NCBI RefSeq assembly: GCF_000177235.2
Contig: NC_014829.1
Coordinates: forward strand, 992,001 to 1,056,000
Direction: 5' to 3'
Origin: Evansella cellulosilytica DSM 2522
GTDB taxonomy: Bacteria > Bacillota > Bacilli > Bacillales > Salisediminibacteriaceae
DNA length: 64,000 bases
The notes under the pieces were generated by a model. The model saw only the letters and a list, made by a program, of their open reading frames with translations. It searched no databases and had not been told where the DNA came from. The position numbers and the translations under genes were made by a program. How positions within the stretch are numbered: position 1 is the first letter of the stretch; every line of letters starts with the position of its first letter. This document shows positions 1 to 8,777 of this stretch, in pieces.

Positions 1-639
1 ACTTATCGCCGGGTCACGTGTTTCTGTACCGGTATAAACCCCGTCAAAAATAGCTGGCTGTTCCTTCGTATTGTAACCAGACGAAGCGTATGCTTCATTC
101 CAGTTAGGATACTTAATGACCATTTTTACATTCGGATTAACAGCTTTTGCCGGTTTAATAACTAAGTTTTCAGAGACATCTTGTAAAAGTGCTAAACGGA
201 ATTCACTCCATGAACGGTCTCCTTTGTGTTCTAGACAATCGTCACATCGACAATTGGTGAAAAAGAAGTCATCTAATATAATCTCATCGAACACAGCTGC
301 AGTTAGCTCAACCACTTCTTTATATTTCTCCCGTGATGCTTTATCTGTATAACAAATTCCACCAAATAACCTACTATAACCTTCGCGATAATCATCAGGA
401 AGTGTTGGAGTAATGCCACCAGCAACCTTAATATTCCTTGCTTCGTAAAAGCTTTTTAATTCTTGAAGTCTTTCTTTACTTAGTGTGACGTCACCACGAT
501 GACTTTCTATATATACCTTCCCAACATGAATATGCTTTTGAAAAAAGCTTAATTCTTCTTGGAGTTGTTCAAATGAACTATCTAAGCATGAGGCTGTACA
601 GAAAATTGCTACGTCAAAGTTTTCATACGATTTCCACAT
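1..639 (-). CDS. Putative TIM-barrel hydrolase-like protein, cut by window edge
   Basis: The first 213 codons of a minus-strand gene are visible; its C-terminus lies beyond position 1. The start ATG at 639 has a good AAAGGAG ribosome site 7-8 bases upstream. The protein has no signal peptide. It contains a conserved-looking block DDFFFTNCRCDDC at about residues 123-135, with three Cys and two pairs of Asp, followed by KYPNW and later GTETRDP. Alternating strand and helix segments ending in acidic turns look like a TIM-barrel hydrolase, possibly a sugar-active enzyme, but I cannot name the family. The CxCxxC cluster could bind a metal. The reading frame is open throughout, so the gene call is firm while the function is not. 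Confidence 0.75.
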   Translation of the reverse strand, partial: MWKSYENFDVAIFCTASCLDSSFEQLQEELSFFQKHIHVGKVYIESHRGDVTLSKERLQELKSFYEARNIKVAGGITPTLPDDYREGYSRLFGGICYTDKASREKYKEVVELTAAVFDEIILDDFFFTNCRCDDCLEHKGDRSWSEFRLALLQDVSENLVIKPAKAVNPNVKMVIKYPNWNEAYASSGYNTKEQPAIFDGVYTGTETRDPAIS

Positions 640-1087
640 CTTTTTCGCTCCTTTAAGTATTCGTCATAGTTGTCATTATACTAGATATGGATGTAATTGT
701 AACCAAAAAAAGCCTATAAAGGTAAAATGAGTCCACTTCCATCGCCCCTAAAGAGAAGATATTTTGTGCACATTAACCAAAACGCGCGTACAGATGAGTA
801 AAACAGCTAAAAACGATTCACTATGAAATTCGATGAAAATCTTTAAAAAGGGAAGCGTTTTCTTTGTTTTAAACTCAACATTTACACGAAAATCACCCTA
901 TTCTTAAGGAGAAATTGTTCGTTAAATTATCTTACAGGAACCATTTTTTCGCTATATTCCTATGTCATACTCATAATTAACTTGTTCAGCAAGCTTTTCT
1001 TTTTAGCTACTTTCTATATTTTTTTGTTTTAAAAATTCAGATAATATAGAAAAGCTAAAATATTTAACTAAGGGAGGTAATCCATCT
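640..1087. other. Intergenic region before the nitrate transporter
   Basis: About 450 bases between two divergent genes. It is very AT-rich with several T-runs. I see no open frame with a ribosome site, no strong hairpin, and no clear TnrA-type (TGTNA-N7-TNACA) or FNR-type palindrome. A promoter for the transporter must lie here, but I cannot place it. Confidence 0.5.
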
Positions 1088-2602
1088 ATGAAAATAGCTG
1101 ATATTTTTAAGTTTAAGAATGAACAAATGAAAGTGTTGCATTTAACGTGGATTGCCTTTTTTATATCGTTCTTTACTTGGTTTAATATGGCACCACTAGC
1201 AACGACGATGCTTGAATCTAGTGATTGGTTAACTTCTGAGCACATTGCTGCACTTGCCATTATTAACGTCGCCTTAACGATACCTGCAAGAATCGTGATA
1301 GGAATGCTAATCGATCGCTTTGGTCCAAGAGTTGTTTACTCGGGATTACTGATTTTAATGTCAATACCAACGTTTATGTTTGCATTTGGAGACTCATGGA
1401 CACAGTTAATGATTTCAAGATTGTTATTAAGTAGTATCGGTGCAAGCTTTGTTATCGGTATTCGGATGGTTTCAGAATGGTTCCCACCAAAGGATGTTGG
1501 ATTTGCAGAAGGTGTTTATGGAGGATGGGGGAACTTTGGTTCGGCAGCTGGAGCGATGCTGTTACCTTGGTTTGCATTAACAGCCTTTGGCGGTGACGAA
1601 GGTTGGAGATATGCGGTCGCCTTAACAGGAGTATTTTGTATCGTGTATGGAATTATTTATTTCCTTGCTGTAAGAGATACTCCAGAAGGGAAAGCCTTCG
1701 TTGTACCTAAGAAAAATGGTGCAATGGAAGTAAGTACATGGAAGGATATGATTCAGCTTATTCTTTGGACACTGCCGTTAGGAGGCGCGTTAGCTGTACT
1801 CGCTTGGCGTTTAGAGGGAATGGGATTCATCTCTTCGACAGTTTTATATTCTACTTACGCAATTATAGGTGCAGTAATGCTCTATCAAATATACAAAATA
1901 TTACAAGTGAATGTTCCTATTTTAAAAAAGGGTGTACCGAAGGACGACCAATATAAATTTAAGAATGTTGCAGCACTAAACAGCACATATTTCGCAAACT
2001 TTGGTGCAGAGCTTGCTATTGTCTCGATGCTTCCGATGTTTTTCCAGATGACATTTTCATTAAGTGCAACATCAGCTGGGCTAATAGCCGCATCGTTTGC
2101 GTTTATTAATTTAATCGCTAGACCATTAGGAGGAATTTTATCCGATCGAATGGGAAATCGAAAGCGTGTCATGCTTATTTACATGGTTGGAATCACCTTA
2201 GGGATGGTAGGCATGGGCTTTATCAATTCTGGCTGGCCACTCGTCCTAGCAGTTGCAATTACCGTTTTAACATCTGTATTCGTTCAAGGATCAGAAGGAG
2301 CAACCTTTGCCATTATACCGATGATTAAAAAGCGAATCACTGGTCAAGTTGCAGGTATGGCAGGGGCATATGGAAATGTAGGGTCAACAATTTACTTAAC
2401 GCTATATACATTTGTCACACCGCAACAATTTTTCTTCATATTAGCTGGTGGTGCATTTACTAGCTTCGTGCTTTGCTACTTCTGGCTAGAGGAGCCTAAA
2501 AACTCATTTGCAAATGAGTATTATGAATCATCTGTAGACAGAGAAAATGCAGTAGAAGATCATTATGAAATGGAATTGAAAAAAGTAGCAGTAAACAAAT
2601 AA
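1088..2602 (+). CDS. narK: Nitrate/nitrite transporter, NarK/NasA family (MFS)
   Basis: A 504-residue MFS permease expected to import nitrate across the cytoplasmic membrane for the reductases encoded just downstream. About 12 hydrophobic segments are visible. The family signatures are present: the loop-2/3 motif GMLIDRFGPR near residue 72, the nitrate-porter glycine motif EGVYGGWGNFGSAAGA near residues 140-155, and the second-half copy DRMGNRKR. It is longer than B. subtilis NasA (about 420) because of a central loop of roughly 70 residues and a charged C-terminal tail. The ATG is preceded by AGGGAGGTAATCC, an excellent ribosome site. Its position as first gene of a nitrate/nitrite reductase cluster supports the substrate assignment; direction (import versus exchange) is inferred. 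Confidence 0.93.
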   Translation: MKIADIFKFKNEQMKVLHLTWIAFFISFFTWFNMAPLATTMLESSDWLTSEHIAALAIINVALTIPARIVIGMLIDRFGPRVVYSGLLILMSIPTFMFAFGDSWTQLMISRLLLSSIGASFVIGIRMVSEWFPPKDVGFAEGVYGGWGNFGSAAGAMLLPWFALTAFGGDEGWRYAVALTGVFCIVYGIIYFLAVRDTPEGKAFVVPKKNGAMEVSTWKDMIQLILWTLPLGGALAVLAWRLEGMGFISSTVLYSTYAIIGAVMLYQIYKILQVNVPILKKGVPKDDQYKFKNVAALNSTYFANFGAELAIVSMLPMFFQMTFSLSATSAGLIAASFAFINLIARPLGGILSDRMGNRKRVMLIYMVGITLGMVGMGFINSGWPLVLAVAITVLTSVFVQGSEGATFAIIPMIKKRITGQVAGMAGAYGNVGSTIYLTLYTFVTPQQFFFILAGGAFTSFVLCYFWLEEPKNSFANEYYESSVDRENAVEDHYEMELKKVAVNK

Positions 2603-2698
2603 TGGTTCGTTAGGAATAAGGGTTAACAAATAGATACGAAACGTTTCCTCTTATGTACTTATATCTGAGTAATCTTATAAATTTGGAGGGGTTAAATC

Positions 2699-2956
2699 AT
2701 GTCGAAAAGAAAGCTAGTACTTGTAGGGAATGGAATGGCTGGTGTAAGGACGTTAGAAGAAATTCTAAAAGTAGATCCAGATCGTTTCGAAATAACGGTA
2801 TTTGGGACAGAGCCACACCCAAACTATAACCGTATTATGCTATCTTCTGTATTACAGGGGGATACAACTGTAGATGACATCGTCTTAAATAGCTATGAGT
2901 GGTATGAAAAAAAACAACATTCAACTTTTTACAGGAGAAACAGTAGAAAACATTGA
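2699..2956 (+). pseudogene. nirB: NirB N-terminal fragment, 5' side of a frameshift
   Basis: This 85-codon frame starts at an ATG with GGAGGGG upstream and encodes the N-terminal FAD-binding segment of the nitrite reductase large subunit (KLVLVGNGMAGVRTLEEIL, then the NYNRIMLSSVL motif). The NirB match runs to EWYEK at about residue 70, then the frame continues as unrelated residues to a stop. The break falls in a run of eight A (2907-2914). With seven A the frame would read on as EWYEKNNIQLF into the next entry. Together the two pieces give about 808 residues, the normal family length. Either a sequencing indel, a real mutation, or slippage at the A-run explains it. Confidence 0.85.
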
Positions 2957-5126
2957 TACGAGAAAAAAGGTCATTTTGACGGATAAAGGTCGAGTTGTCG
3001 ATTATGACGACTTAATTTTAGCTACAGGCTCAAATCCGTTTATGCTGCCATTACCTGGAGCAGATAAGGAAGGTGTCATAGGCTTTAGAAACATTGAAGA
3101 TTGTGAAACGATGATTGACACATCGAAAAAATACGAAAAAGCGCTCGTCATTGGTGGAGGGCTTTTAGGATTAGAGGCAGCACGCGGTTTACTCAATCTA
3201 GGTATGAAGGTGGATGTTGTCCACATTATAGATCACTTAATGGAAAGACAGCTAGACCCTACTGCATCAACGATGTTAAAAGAAGAGCTTGAAAAGCAAG
3301 GTATGAATTTTTTATTGAATCATCATACAGAAGCAATTCTAGGGAAAAATCGTGTCGAGAAAGTTGCATTTAAGGATGGAAAAGTCGTTAAAGCAGACTT
3401 AGTAGTTATGGCTGTAGGAATTAAGCCAAATGTTGCAGTAGCAAAAGCGAGTGATATCGAAACGAACCGCGGTATTGTCGTGAATGACTACATGGAAACG
3501 AGTGCACCGAACGTCTACTCCGTTGGTGAGTGTGCGGAGCATAGAGAAATGGTTTACGGACTCGTGGCACCATTATGGGAGCAAGCGAAGGTTCTCGCAA
3601 AAAGAATTTGTGAAGTAGACGCAGAAGACGGTTACCAAGGCTCGATCTTATCTACAAAACTAAAAGTAAGTGGTGTCGACGTATTCTCTGCTGGAGAATT
3701 TAATGACACGCCTAACCATAAAGCGATCCGTGTGCAAGATGATTTTGAAGGCATTTATAAAAAGGTCGTTGTACGTGATGACAAGATTGTAGGAGCGGTA
3801 CTATTCGGTGATACAAAAGAAAGTACTAAGCTGTTGAATATGATCAACAACGGTAAAAGCTCTGCAGAGTTGAGTCAATTAAGCATGCTACAAGGGGCAA
3901 GTGATGATGCTGTCAGTCTCGTAGCAGATATGGAAGATAGTGAAATTATTTGTGGCTGTAACGGGGTATCGAAAGGTGATATTGTTACTGCGATTCAAGA
4001 GAATAATTTATCATCAGTAGCAGAAATAAGAGATTGTACAAGTGCATCCCGTTCCTGTGGTACATGTAAAAATCTAGTAGGTGAACTATTAGAACATACG
4101 CTTGGTGATGAATTTGAACAAGTAGAAGAGAAGGAAACGATCTGTGCATGTACAGACTTGTCACACGAAGAAGTGGTATCAGAAATAAGAGCGAAAGGCT
4201 TATCACATACAAAAGAAGTGATGAACGTATTAGGCTGGAAAACAGAAGAAGGCTGCTCGAAATGTCGTCCTGCAGTGAATTACTATTTAGGAATGGTAAA
4301 ACCAGAAGATTATGAGGATGAGAAGGAATCACGCTATGTAAATGAACGAATGCACGCAAACATCCAAAACAATGGTACTTACTCTGTTGTACCTAGAATG
4401 TATGGCGGTGTGACAAATGCGAAGGATTTAAGAAGAATAGCAGATGTCGCAGAGAAGTATGAAGTACCGTTAATTAAAGTCACTGGTGGACAGAGAATTG
4501 ACATGTTAGGGATTAAAAAAGAAGACTTACCAAACGTTTGGAAAGATTTAGATATGCCATCAGGGTACGCATATGGTAAAGCGATTCGTACAGTGAAAAC
4601 GTGTGTAGGGGAGAACTTCTGTCGCTTCGGAACACAAGACTCTATTGGACTAGGGATTGCGTTAGAGAAGAAGTTTGAGAGATTGAATACACCACACAAA
4701 GTAAAAATGGCTGTATCTGCCTGTCCTAGAAACTGTGCAGAGTCAAGTATTAAAGATGTCGGTATTATCGGACTAGACGGCGTATGGGAAGTTTACGTTG
4801 GTGGTAATGGAGGCACAGACCTTCGTGCAGCAGAGCTACTATGTAAAGTAAAAACAGATGAAGAAGTGCTAGAGGTTGTTGCAGCATACCTTCAATATTA
4901 TCGAGAGGATGCTAAATATTTAGAGCGTACGTCACATTGGCTAGATCGCGTTGGTATTGAACATGTCAAAGCTGTCGTCGTCGACAATGTTGAGTTAAAG
5001 CAACAACTCGTTGAAAGAATGAACATCGCGCTTGGCGCTCTTAAAGATGATCCGTGGAAGCAATATATAGAAAACGAAAAAGAAAAAGAACAATTGTTTG
5101 ATACAAAATCGTTACAACTTCGATAG
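2895..5126 (+). CDS. nirB: Assimilatory nitrite reductase [NAD(P)H] large subunit (frameshifted main part)
   Basis: This is the bulk (743 codons) of the siroheme nitrite reductase large subunit, which reduces nitrite to ammonium in the cytoplasm with electrons from NAD(P)H. The domain order is normal: the rest of the pyridine nucleotide oxidoreductase domain (ATGSNPF, ALVIGGGLLGLEAA), two BFD-like [2Fe-2S] domains (ICGCNG with CGTC, ICACTD with CSKC), then the ferredoxin-like and siroheme/[4Fe-4S] domain with CVGENFC and ACPRNC as cluster ligands. The nominal ATG at 2895 lies inside the upstream frame and has no ribosome site, so it is not a natural start. The true gene is 2699-5126 with one frame change at the A8 run. 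The siroheme genes at 8.8-11 kb supply its cofactor. Confidence 0.92.
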   Translation: MSGMKKNNIQLFTGETVENIDTRKKVILTDKGRVVDYDDLILATGSNPFMLPLPGADKEGVIGFRNIEDCETMIDTSKKYEKALVIGGGLLGLEAARGLLNLGMKVDVVHIIDHLMERQLDPTASTMLKEELEKQGMNFLLNHHTEAILGKNRVEKVAFKDGKVVKADLVVMAVGIKPNVAVAKASDIETNRGIVVNDYMETSAPNVYSVGECAEHREMVYGLVAPLWEQAKVLAKRICEVDAEDGYQGSILSTKLKVSGVDVFSAGEFNDTPNHKAIRVQDDFEGIYKKVVVRDDKIVGAVLFGDTKESTKLLNMINNGKSSAELSQLSMLQGASDDAVSLVADMEDSEIICGCNGVSKGDIVTAIQENNLSSVAEIRDCTSASRSCGTCKNLVGELLEHTLGDEFEQVEEKETICACTDLSHEEVVSEIRAKGLSHTKEVMNVLGWKTEEGCSKCRPAVNYYLGMVKPEDYEDEKESRYVNERMHANIQNNGTYSVVPRMYGGVTNAKDLRRIADVAEKYEVPLIKVTGGQRIDMLGIKKEDLPNVWKDLDMPSGYAYGKAIRTVKTCVGENFCRFGTQDSIGLGIALEKKFERLNTPHKVKMAVSACPRNCAESSIKDVGIIGLDGVWEVYVGGNGGTDLRAAELLCKVKTDEEVLEVVAAYLQYYREDAKYLERTSHWLDRVGIEHVKAVVVDNVELKQQLVERMNIALGALKDDPWKQYIENEKEKEQLFDTKSLQLR

Positions 5127-5137
5127 GAGGGGAAAAA

Positions 5138-5461
5138 ATGGGGAACACGAAGGAACTACAAAAAGTACTAGTCGCTCAACTTGATGAGCTACCGTTAAAA
5201 ATAGGAAAAGAAGTAAAAGTGGGGGGACACGAAATAGCATTATTCAGATTAAGTAATGGGAAAGTGAAGGCAATTGAAAATAAATGCCCGCATAAGCAAG
5301 GGCCTTTAGCCGAAGGAATTGTTAGTGGAGAACACGTCTTCTGCCCATTACACGATTGGAAGATTGATATAACTACTGGAGAAGTACAAAAGCCAGATGA
5401 TGGATGTGTAAAAACGTATGATGTTGAGGTGACAGATGACACTGTTTATATTTTGCTTTAA
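5138..5461 (+). CDS. nirD: Nitrite reductase small subunit, Rieske type
   Basis: A 107-residue Rieske [2Fe-2S] protein that partners the NirB large subunit. Ligand pairs are intact: Cys50-x-His52 in KCPHKQG and Cys69-x2-His72 in CPLHDWK. The length fits the NirD/NasE family. It lies 11 bases after the NirB stop with its own GGAGGGG ribosome site, so the two are cotranscribed and likely coupled. An 83-base gap without an obvious terminator separates it from the nitrate reductase. Known family members are required for full nitrite reductase activity, though the exact electron path through this subunit is not settled. Confidence 0.95.
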   Translation: MGNTKELQKVLVAQLDELPLKIGKEVKVGGHEIALFRLSNGKVKAIENKCPHKQGPLAEGIVSGEHVFCPLHDWKIDITTGEVQKPDDGCVKTYDVEVTDDTVYILL

Positions 5462-5544
5462 ATCATGTTGATCTTTTTGGAACAGCGCATCCCCCTTCAC
5501 CGACTAGGAATATTTAATATTGAATTGTAGAGGTGTGAGTTCAA

Positions 5545-7737
5545 ATGAGTGACTTTCTTAAACACTTTCGCACTGAACAGTTAGAGAAATCAATGGAAAA
5601 GGTCATGACGACTCAATGCCCATACTGTAGTGTGCAATGTTCCATGGAGCTAACAGAAGAAAGAATCGTAACGAGGAAGCGGTATAAAGCAAAACCGAAC
5701 AAGCAAGATCGTACTTCAGAAGGACGTATGTGCATGAAAGGTGCTAACGCTCACCAGCATGTGATGAATGGTGAGCGTATCACCTCTCCTCTTTTAAAAA
5801 TAGACGGAGAGTTTTGCCAAATTCCATGGGAGCTAGCAATTGAATATATCGTCGAACAATTTAAGTTTATCCAAAAAGAAGACGGGAATGATGCTCTCGG
5901 CGTTTATGGTGGTGGTTCTTTAACAAATGAGGAGGCTTACTTACTAGGGAAGTTTGCTAGAGTGGCCTTAAAAACGAAGCACATTGATTATAACGGTCGA
6001 TTTTGCATGAGTGCTGCAGCAGCTGCAGGAAATGCCGCTTTTGGAATGGACCGTGGTCTAACGAACAGCCTATCAGAAATACCAGATGCAAAATGCATTA
6101 TATTAGCCGGAACGAATATTGCTGATTGCCAGCCTACAATCGTACCTTACTTTAGAAAAGCGAAAAAAAACGGTGCATTCATCACCGTTATTGACCCAAG
6201 AGAAACAGGCACTTCTAAACTCGCAGATTTACATTTACAAGTAAAACCTGGTACAGATGCGCTCGTTGCAAACGCGATGTTAAAGGTGTTATTTGACGAA
6301 GGATATACGAATGATCGCTTTATTTCAGAAAGAACGAACGGTTTTCATGAGGTGAAGGGTGATATTCAAGGATTAGACCTTCAAGAGCTTGCAGATTTAT
6401 CGGGAGTGAAAGTGGAAGATATTACACTCGCAGCGAGAGAATATGGTAAAGCTGAAACAGGTTTTCTATTTACTGCGCGAGGGGTTGAACAGCACTCTCA
6501 TGGCTATGAAAACGTCAGGCAATATTTAAATCTCGTATTAGCTACAGGGAAAATTGGAAAGTATGCATGCGGATACGGGGCTATTACTGGACAAGGAAAT
6601 GGCCAAGGTGGAAGAGAGCATGGGCAAAAAGCAGATCAGCTCCCAGGCTATCGTTCCATTGAAAATGAAGAGCATAGAAAATATATTGCAAGTGTCTGGG
6701 GTGTAAATGAAGCCGAGTTACCAAGAAAAGGCGTCTCTGCCTATGAATTGATAGAAAAGGTAGACAAAGAGGAAATAACAGCGATGTTCGTGATGGGATC
6801 AAATCCTGTCGTATCAAATCCAAATGCTATTTTTGTAGAGAAGGCATTGAAAAAGTTAAAATTTCTCGTTGTAGTAGATATGTTCGTCTCTGAAACAGCA
6901 AGAATGGCCGATCTTATATTGCCGACTTCTAGTTATCTAGAAGATGAAGGAACGATGACAAACCTTGAAGGAAGAGTTGTTTTAAGGAAAGCTGAAAGAA
7001 CTTTACCAGGTGATGTGAAGCACGATTGGCAAATCATGTCAGAGATTGCTTCGTCGCTCGGTTTTCAAGAAGCATTTTCATATACAAGTGCAGAAGATAT
7101 TTTTAATGAGTTGCGGCTTGCTAGTCGAGGTGGAATTGCAGATTACTATGGGATCACTTATAATCGCTTAAAAGAGGAAGGTATTTTCTGGCCTTGTCCA
7201 GATAAAGAACACCCTGGTACATCTCGCATTTTCGACCAAACATTTGCTCATCCAGATGGGAAAGCACTATTTTACGGGTTGAGAAAACCGAAGCTAGTAG
7301 AGGAGCCATCTGAACAATTCCCCCTACTATTAACAACAGGAAGAATAATGGAGCATTATTTAAGTGGCACACAAACGAGAAGGAGTCCCGAACTAAACAA
7401 AAGAGCAGAAGAGCCGTTACTCGAAATTCACCCCGAAACAGCAAAAAAGTATCGTATAAATAATGGTGAATTATTTCAGCTACGTTCTAGAAGAGGTAGT
7501 ATGATCATCCGAAGCAGCTATTCTGAGAAAATTAGAAGGGACACGATATTTGCCCCATTTCACTGGGGAGATTCCCAATCTATTAATCGAGTGACCAATC
7601 CTGTGCTTGATCCTTTCTGTAAAATGCCAGAGTTCAAAGTGTGTTCTGTAAGCATCACCCCTCTGATTGATCAAAAGGGAGGCAGTTTTGATGAGACAAT
7701 GGATCAAACAACTAGCAAAAGGAAGCAACCGAGCTAA
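5545..7737 (+). CDS. nasC: Assimilatory nitrate reductase catalytic subunit (Mo-bisMGD)
   Basis: A 730-residue cytoplasmic molybdopterin oxidoreductase reducing nitrate to nitrite. The N-terminal [4Fe-4S] ligands are Cys25, Cys28, Cys32 and Cys63 (CPYCSVQC, GRMCMKG). The likely molybdenum ligand is Cys154 in GRFCMSAAAAAG, as in Nap/Nas enzymes. The central GQGNGQGGREHGQKADQLPG block and the C-terminal dinucleotide-binding barrel (LLTTGRIMEHYLSGTQTRR) are complete. Length is close to B. subtilis NasC (about 710). The NasB-type flavoprotein that feeds electrons in B. subtilis is not encoded in this cluster, so a ferredoxin, flavodoxin or unlinked reductase must serve. The 3' end runs on past the ribosome site of the next gene, giving a 47-base overlap that suggests translational coupling. 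Confidence 0.95.
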   Translation: MSDFLKHFRTEQLEKSMEKVMTTQCPYCSVQCSMELTEERIVTRKRYKAKPNKQDRTSEGRMCMKGANAHQHVMNGERITSPLLKIDGEFCQIPWELAIEYIVEQFKFIQKEDGNDALGVYGGGSLTNEEAYLLGKFARVALKTKHIDYNGRFCMSAAAAAGNAAFGMDRGLTNSLSEIPDAKCIILAGTNIADCQPTIVPYFRKAKKNGAFITVIDPRETGTSKLADLHLQVKPGTDALVANAMLKVLFDEGYTNDRFISERTNGFHEVKGDIQGLDLQELADLSGVKVEDITLAAREYGKAETGFLFTARGVEQHSHGYENVRQYLNLVLATGKIGKYACGYGAITGQGNGQGGREHGQKADQLPGYRSIENEEHRKYIASVWGVNEAELPRKGVSAYELIEKVDKEEITAMFVMGSNPVVSNPNAIFVEKALKKLKFLVVVDMFVSETARMADLILPTSSYLEDEGTMTNLEGRVVLRKAERTLPGDVKHDWQIMSEIASSLGFQEAFSYTSAEDIFNELRLASRGGIADYYGITYNRLKEEGIFWPCPDKEHPGTSRIFDQTFAHPDGKALFYGLRKPKLVEEPSEQFPLLLTTGRIMEHYLSGTQTRRSPELNKRAEEPLLEIHPETAKKYRINNGELFQLRSRRGSMIIRSSYSEKIRRDTIFAPFHWGDSQSINRVTNPVLDPFCKMPEFKVCSVSITPLIDQKGGSFDETMDQTTSKRKQPS

Positions 7738-8740
7738 AGATTTAACATACGATGACGCCTGGAGCGCAGCGCACTCGATTTTTAACGGGGAGGCAACAGA
7801 TGTTCAGCTTGCCGCATTCCTTATTGCCCAAAGAATAAAGAAAGAATCACCAGAGGAAGTGGCAGCTTTTGTTCACTTTTTAAGAGAAAGGGCAATGACA
7901 ATACCATTACCTGAACAGATTACAAGTCAGCTAATTGACTTCTCTGGACCGTATGATGGAAGAAAAACATTTGCTGTAACGGTTCCAGTTTCCATCTTGT
8001 TAGCTGAAAGTGGCATGCCTGTATATTTACACAGTAGTGATACGCTACCGCCAAAGCGCGGCTCTACTTTAAAAGCGATATTTGAACAGCTGCAGATTCC
8101 CGTTCAAAGTACGGCTGAAGACATCGCAACATCTATTAAAGAATACAATATTGGTTTTGGCTGGACAGAATCACTTTGCCAACCACTTTCAAAGATACGT
8201 CACGTTCGTGAGCAAATCGAGGTACGTTCTTTTATCAATATTGTGGAAAAACTATTGAATTTATCGCACGCGCAATCGATTATGCTCGGAATCTTTCATA
8301 AATCAGTACTTAACACAAATGTGACAAGCATTAGAAACTTAGGATTTAAAAAAGCCTATATCGTTCAAGGTGCAGAAGGATCAGAGGACATGCCGATCCA
8401 TCGCAAAAGCTTTGTATATGAAGTAACGAAAGAAGAGGTCAATCATATAGAGTTAGATCCACAATCATATGGCTTACATGAAGCAAAGGATGACCAAAAA
8501 GAGTCGTTAACACTTCAAGATCAAGTAAAGCTAATGGAGGCCATTCTACATGGTGAAGAAGCTGAAGAATTAACGTATTTTAGAAAACAAGTCATATACA
8601 ATGCAGCCGCACGCTATTACTTCTACGGAAATGCGGCTTCGATGGAAGAAGGAATAGAACGAGTAATTGAGCAATTAAAAAATAAACGAGGCGCTCATCA
8701 TCTAGACAAATGGCGCCAATCTTTTAGAAGTACAAAATAA
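7691..8740 (+). CDS. TrpD2/YbiB-like phosphoribosyltransferase-fold protein
   Basis: About 349 residues with the anthranilate phosphoribosyltransferase fold: an N-terminal helical bundle (residues 1-70, with DVQLAAFLIAQRIK) followed by the nucleoside phosphorylase-like barrel. The glycine-rich diphosphate loop of true TrpD is altered to DGRKTFAVTVP, although KRGSTLKAIFEQL is kept. This fits the TrpD2/YbiB group, which in E. coli binds nucleic acid rather than making tryptophan. I chose ATG 7691 because AAAGGGAGG sits 7 bases upstream; an in-frame ATG at 7667 lacks one. It overlaps the end of the nitrate reductase gene and sits among nitrate and siroheme genes. Its role there is unknown; a tryptophan role is unlikely without other trp genes. 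Confidence 0.85.
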   Translation: MRQWIKQLAKGSNRAKDLTYDDAWSAAHSIFNGEATDVQLAAFLIAQRIKKESPEEVAAFVHFLRERAMTIPLPEQITSQLIDFSGPYDGRKTFAVTVPVSILLAESGMPVYLHSSDTLPPKRGSTLKAIFEQLQIPVQSTAEDIATSIKEYNIGFGWTESLCQPLSKIRHVREQIEVRSFINIVEKLLNLSHAQSIMLGIFHKSVLNTNVTSIRNLGFKKAYIVQGAEGSEDMPIHRKSFVYEVTKEEVNHIELDPQSYGLHEAKDDQKESLTLQDQVKLMEAILHGEEAEELTYFRKQVIYNAAARYYFYGNAASMEEGIERVIEQLKNKRGAHHLDKWRQSFRSTK

Positions 8741-8777
8741 CATTAGCGAGTTACTTTTATATGAAGGGGCGATGAAG

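Noticed and set aside
116-352. Plus-strand open frame
   Set aside because: It is antisense to the truncated gene at 1-639, has no ribosome site and has no recognisable protein features.
640-1087. TnrA or FNR control site for the nitrate genes
   Set aside because: No stretch fits TGTNA-N7-TNACA or TGTGA-N6-TCACA on either strand.
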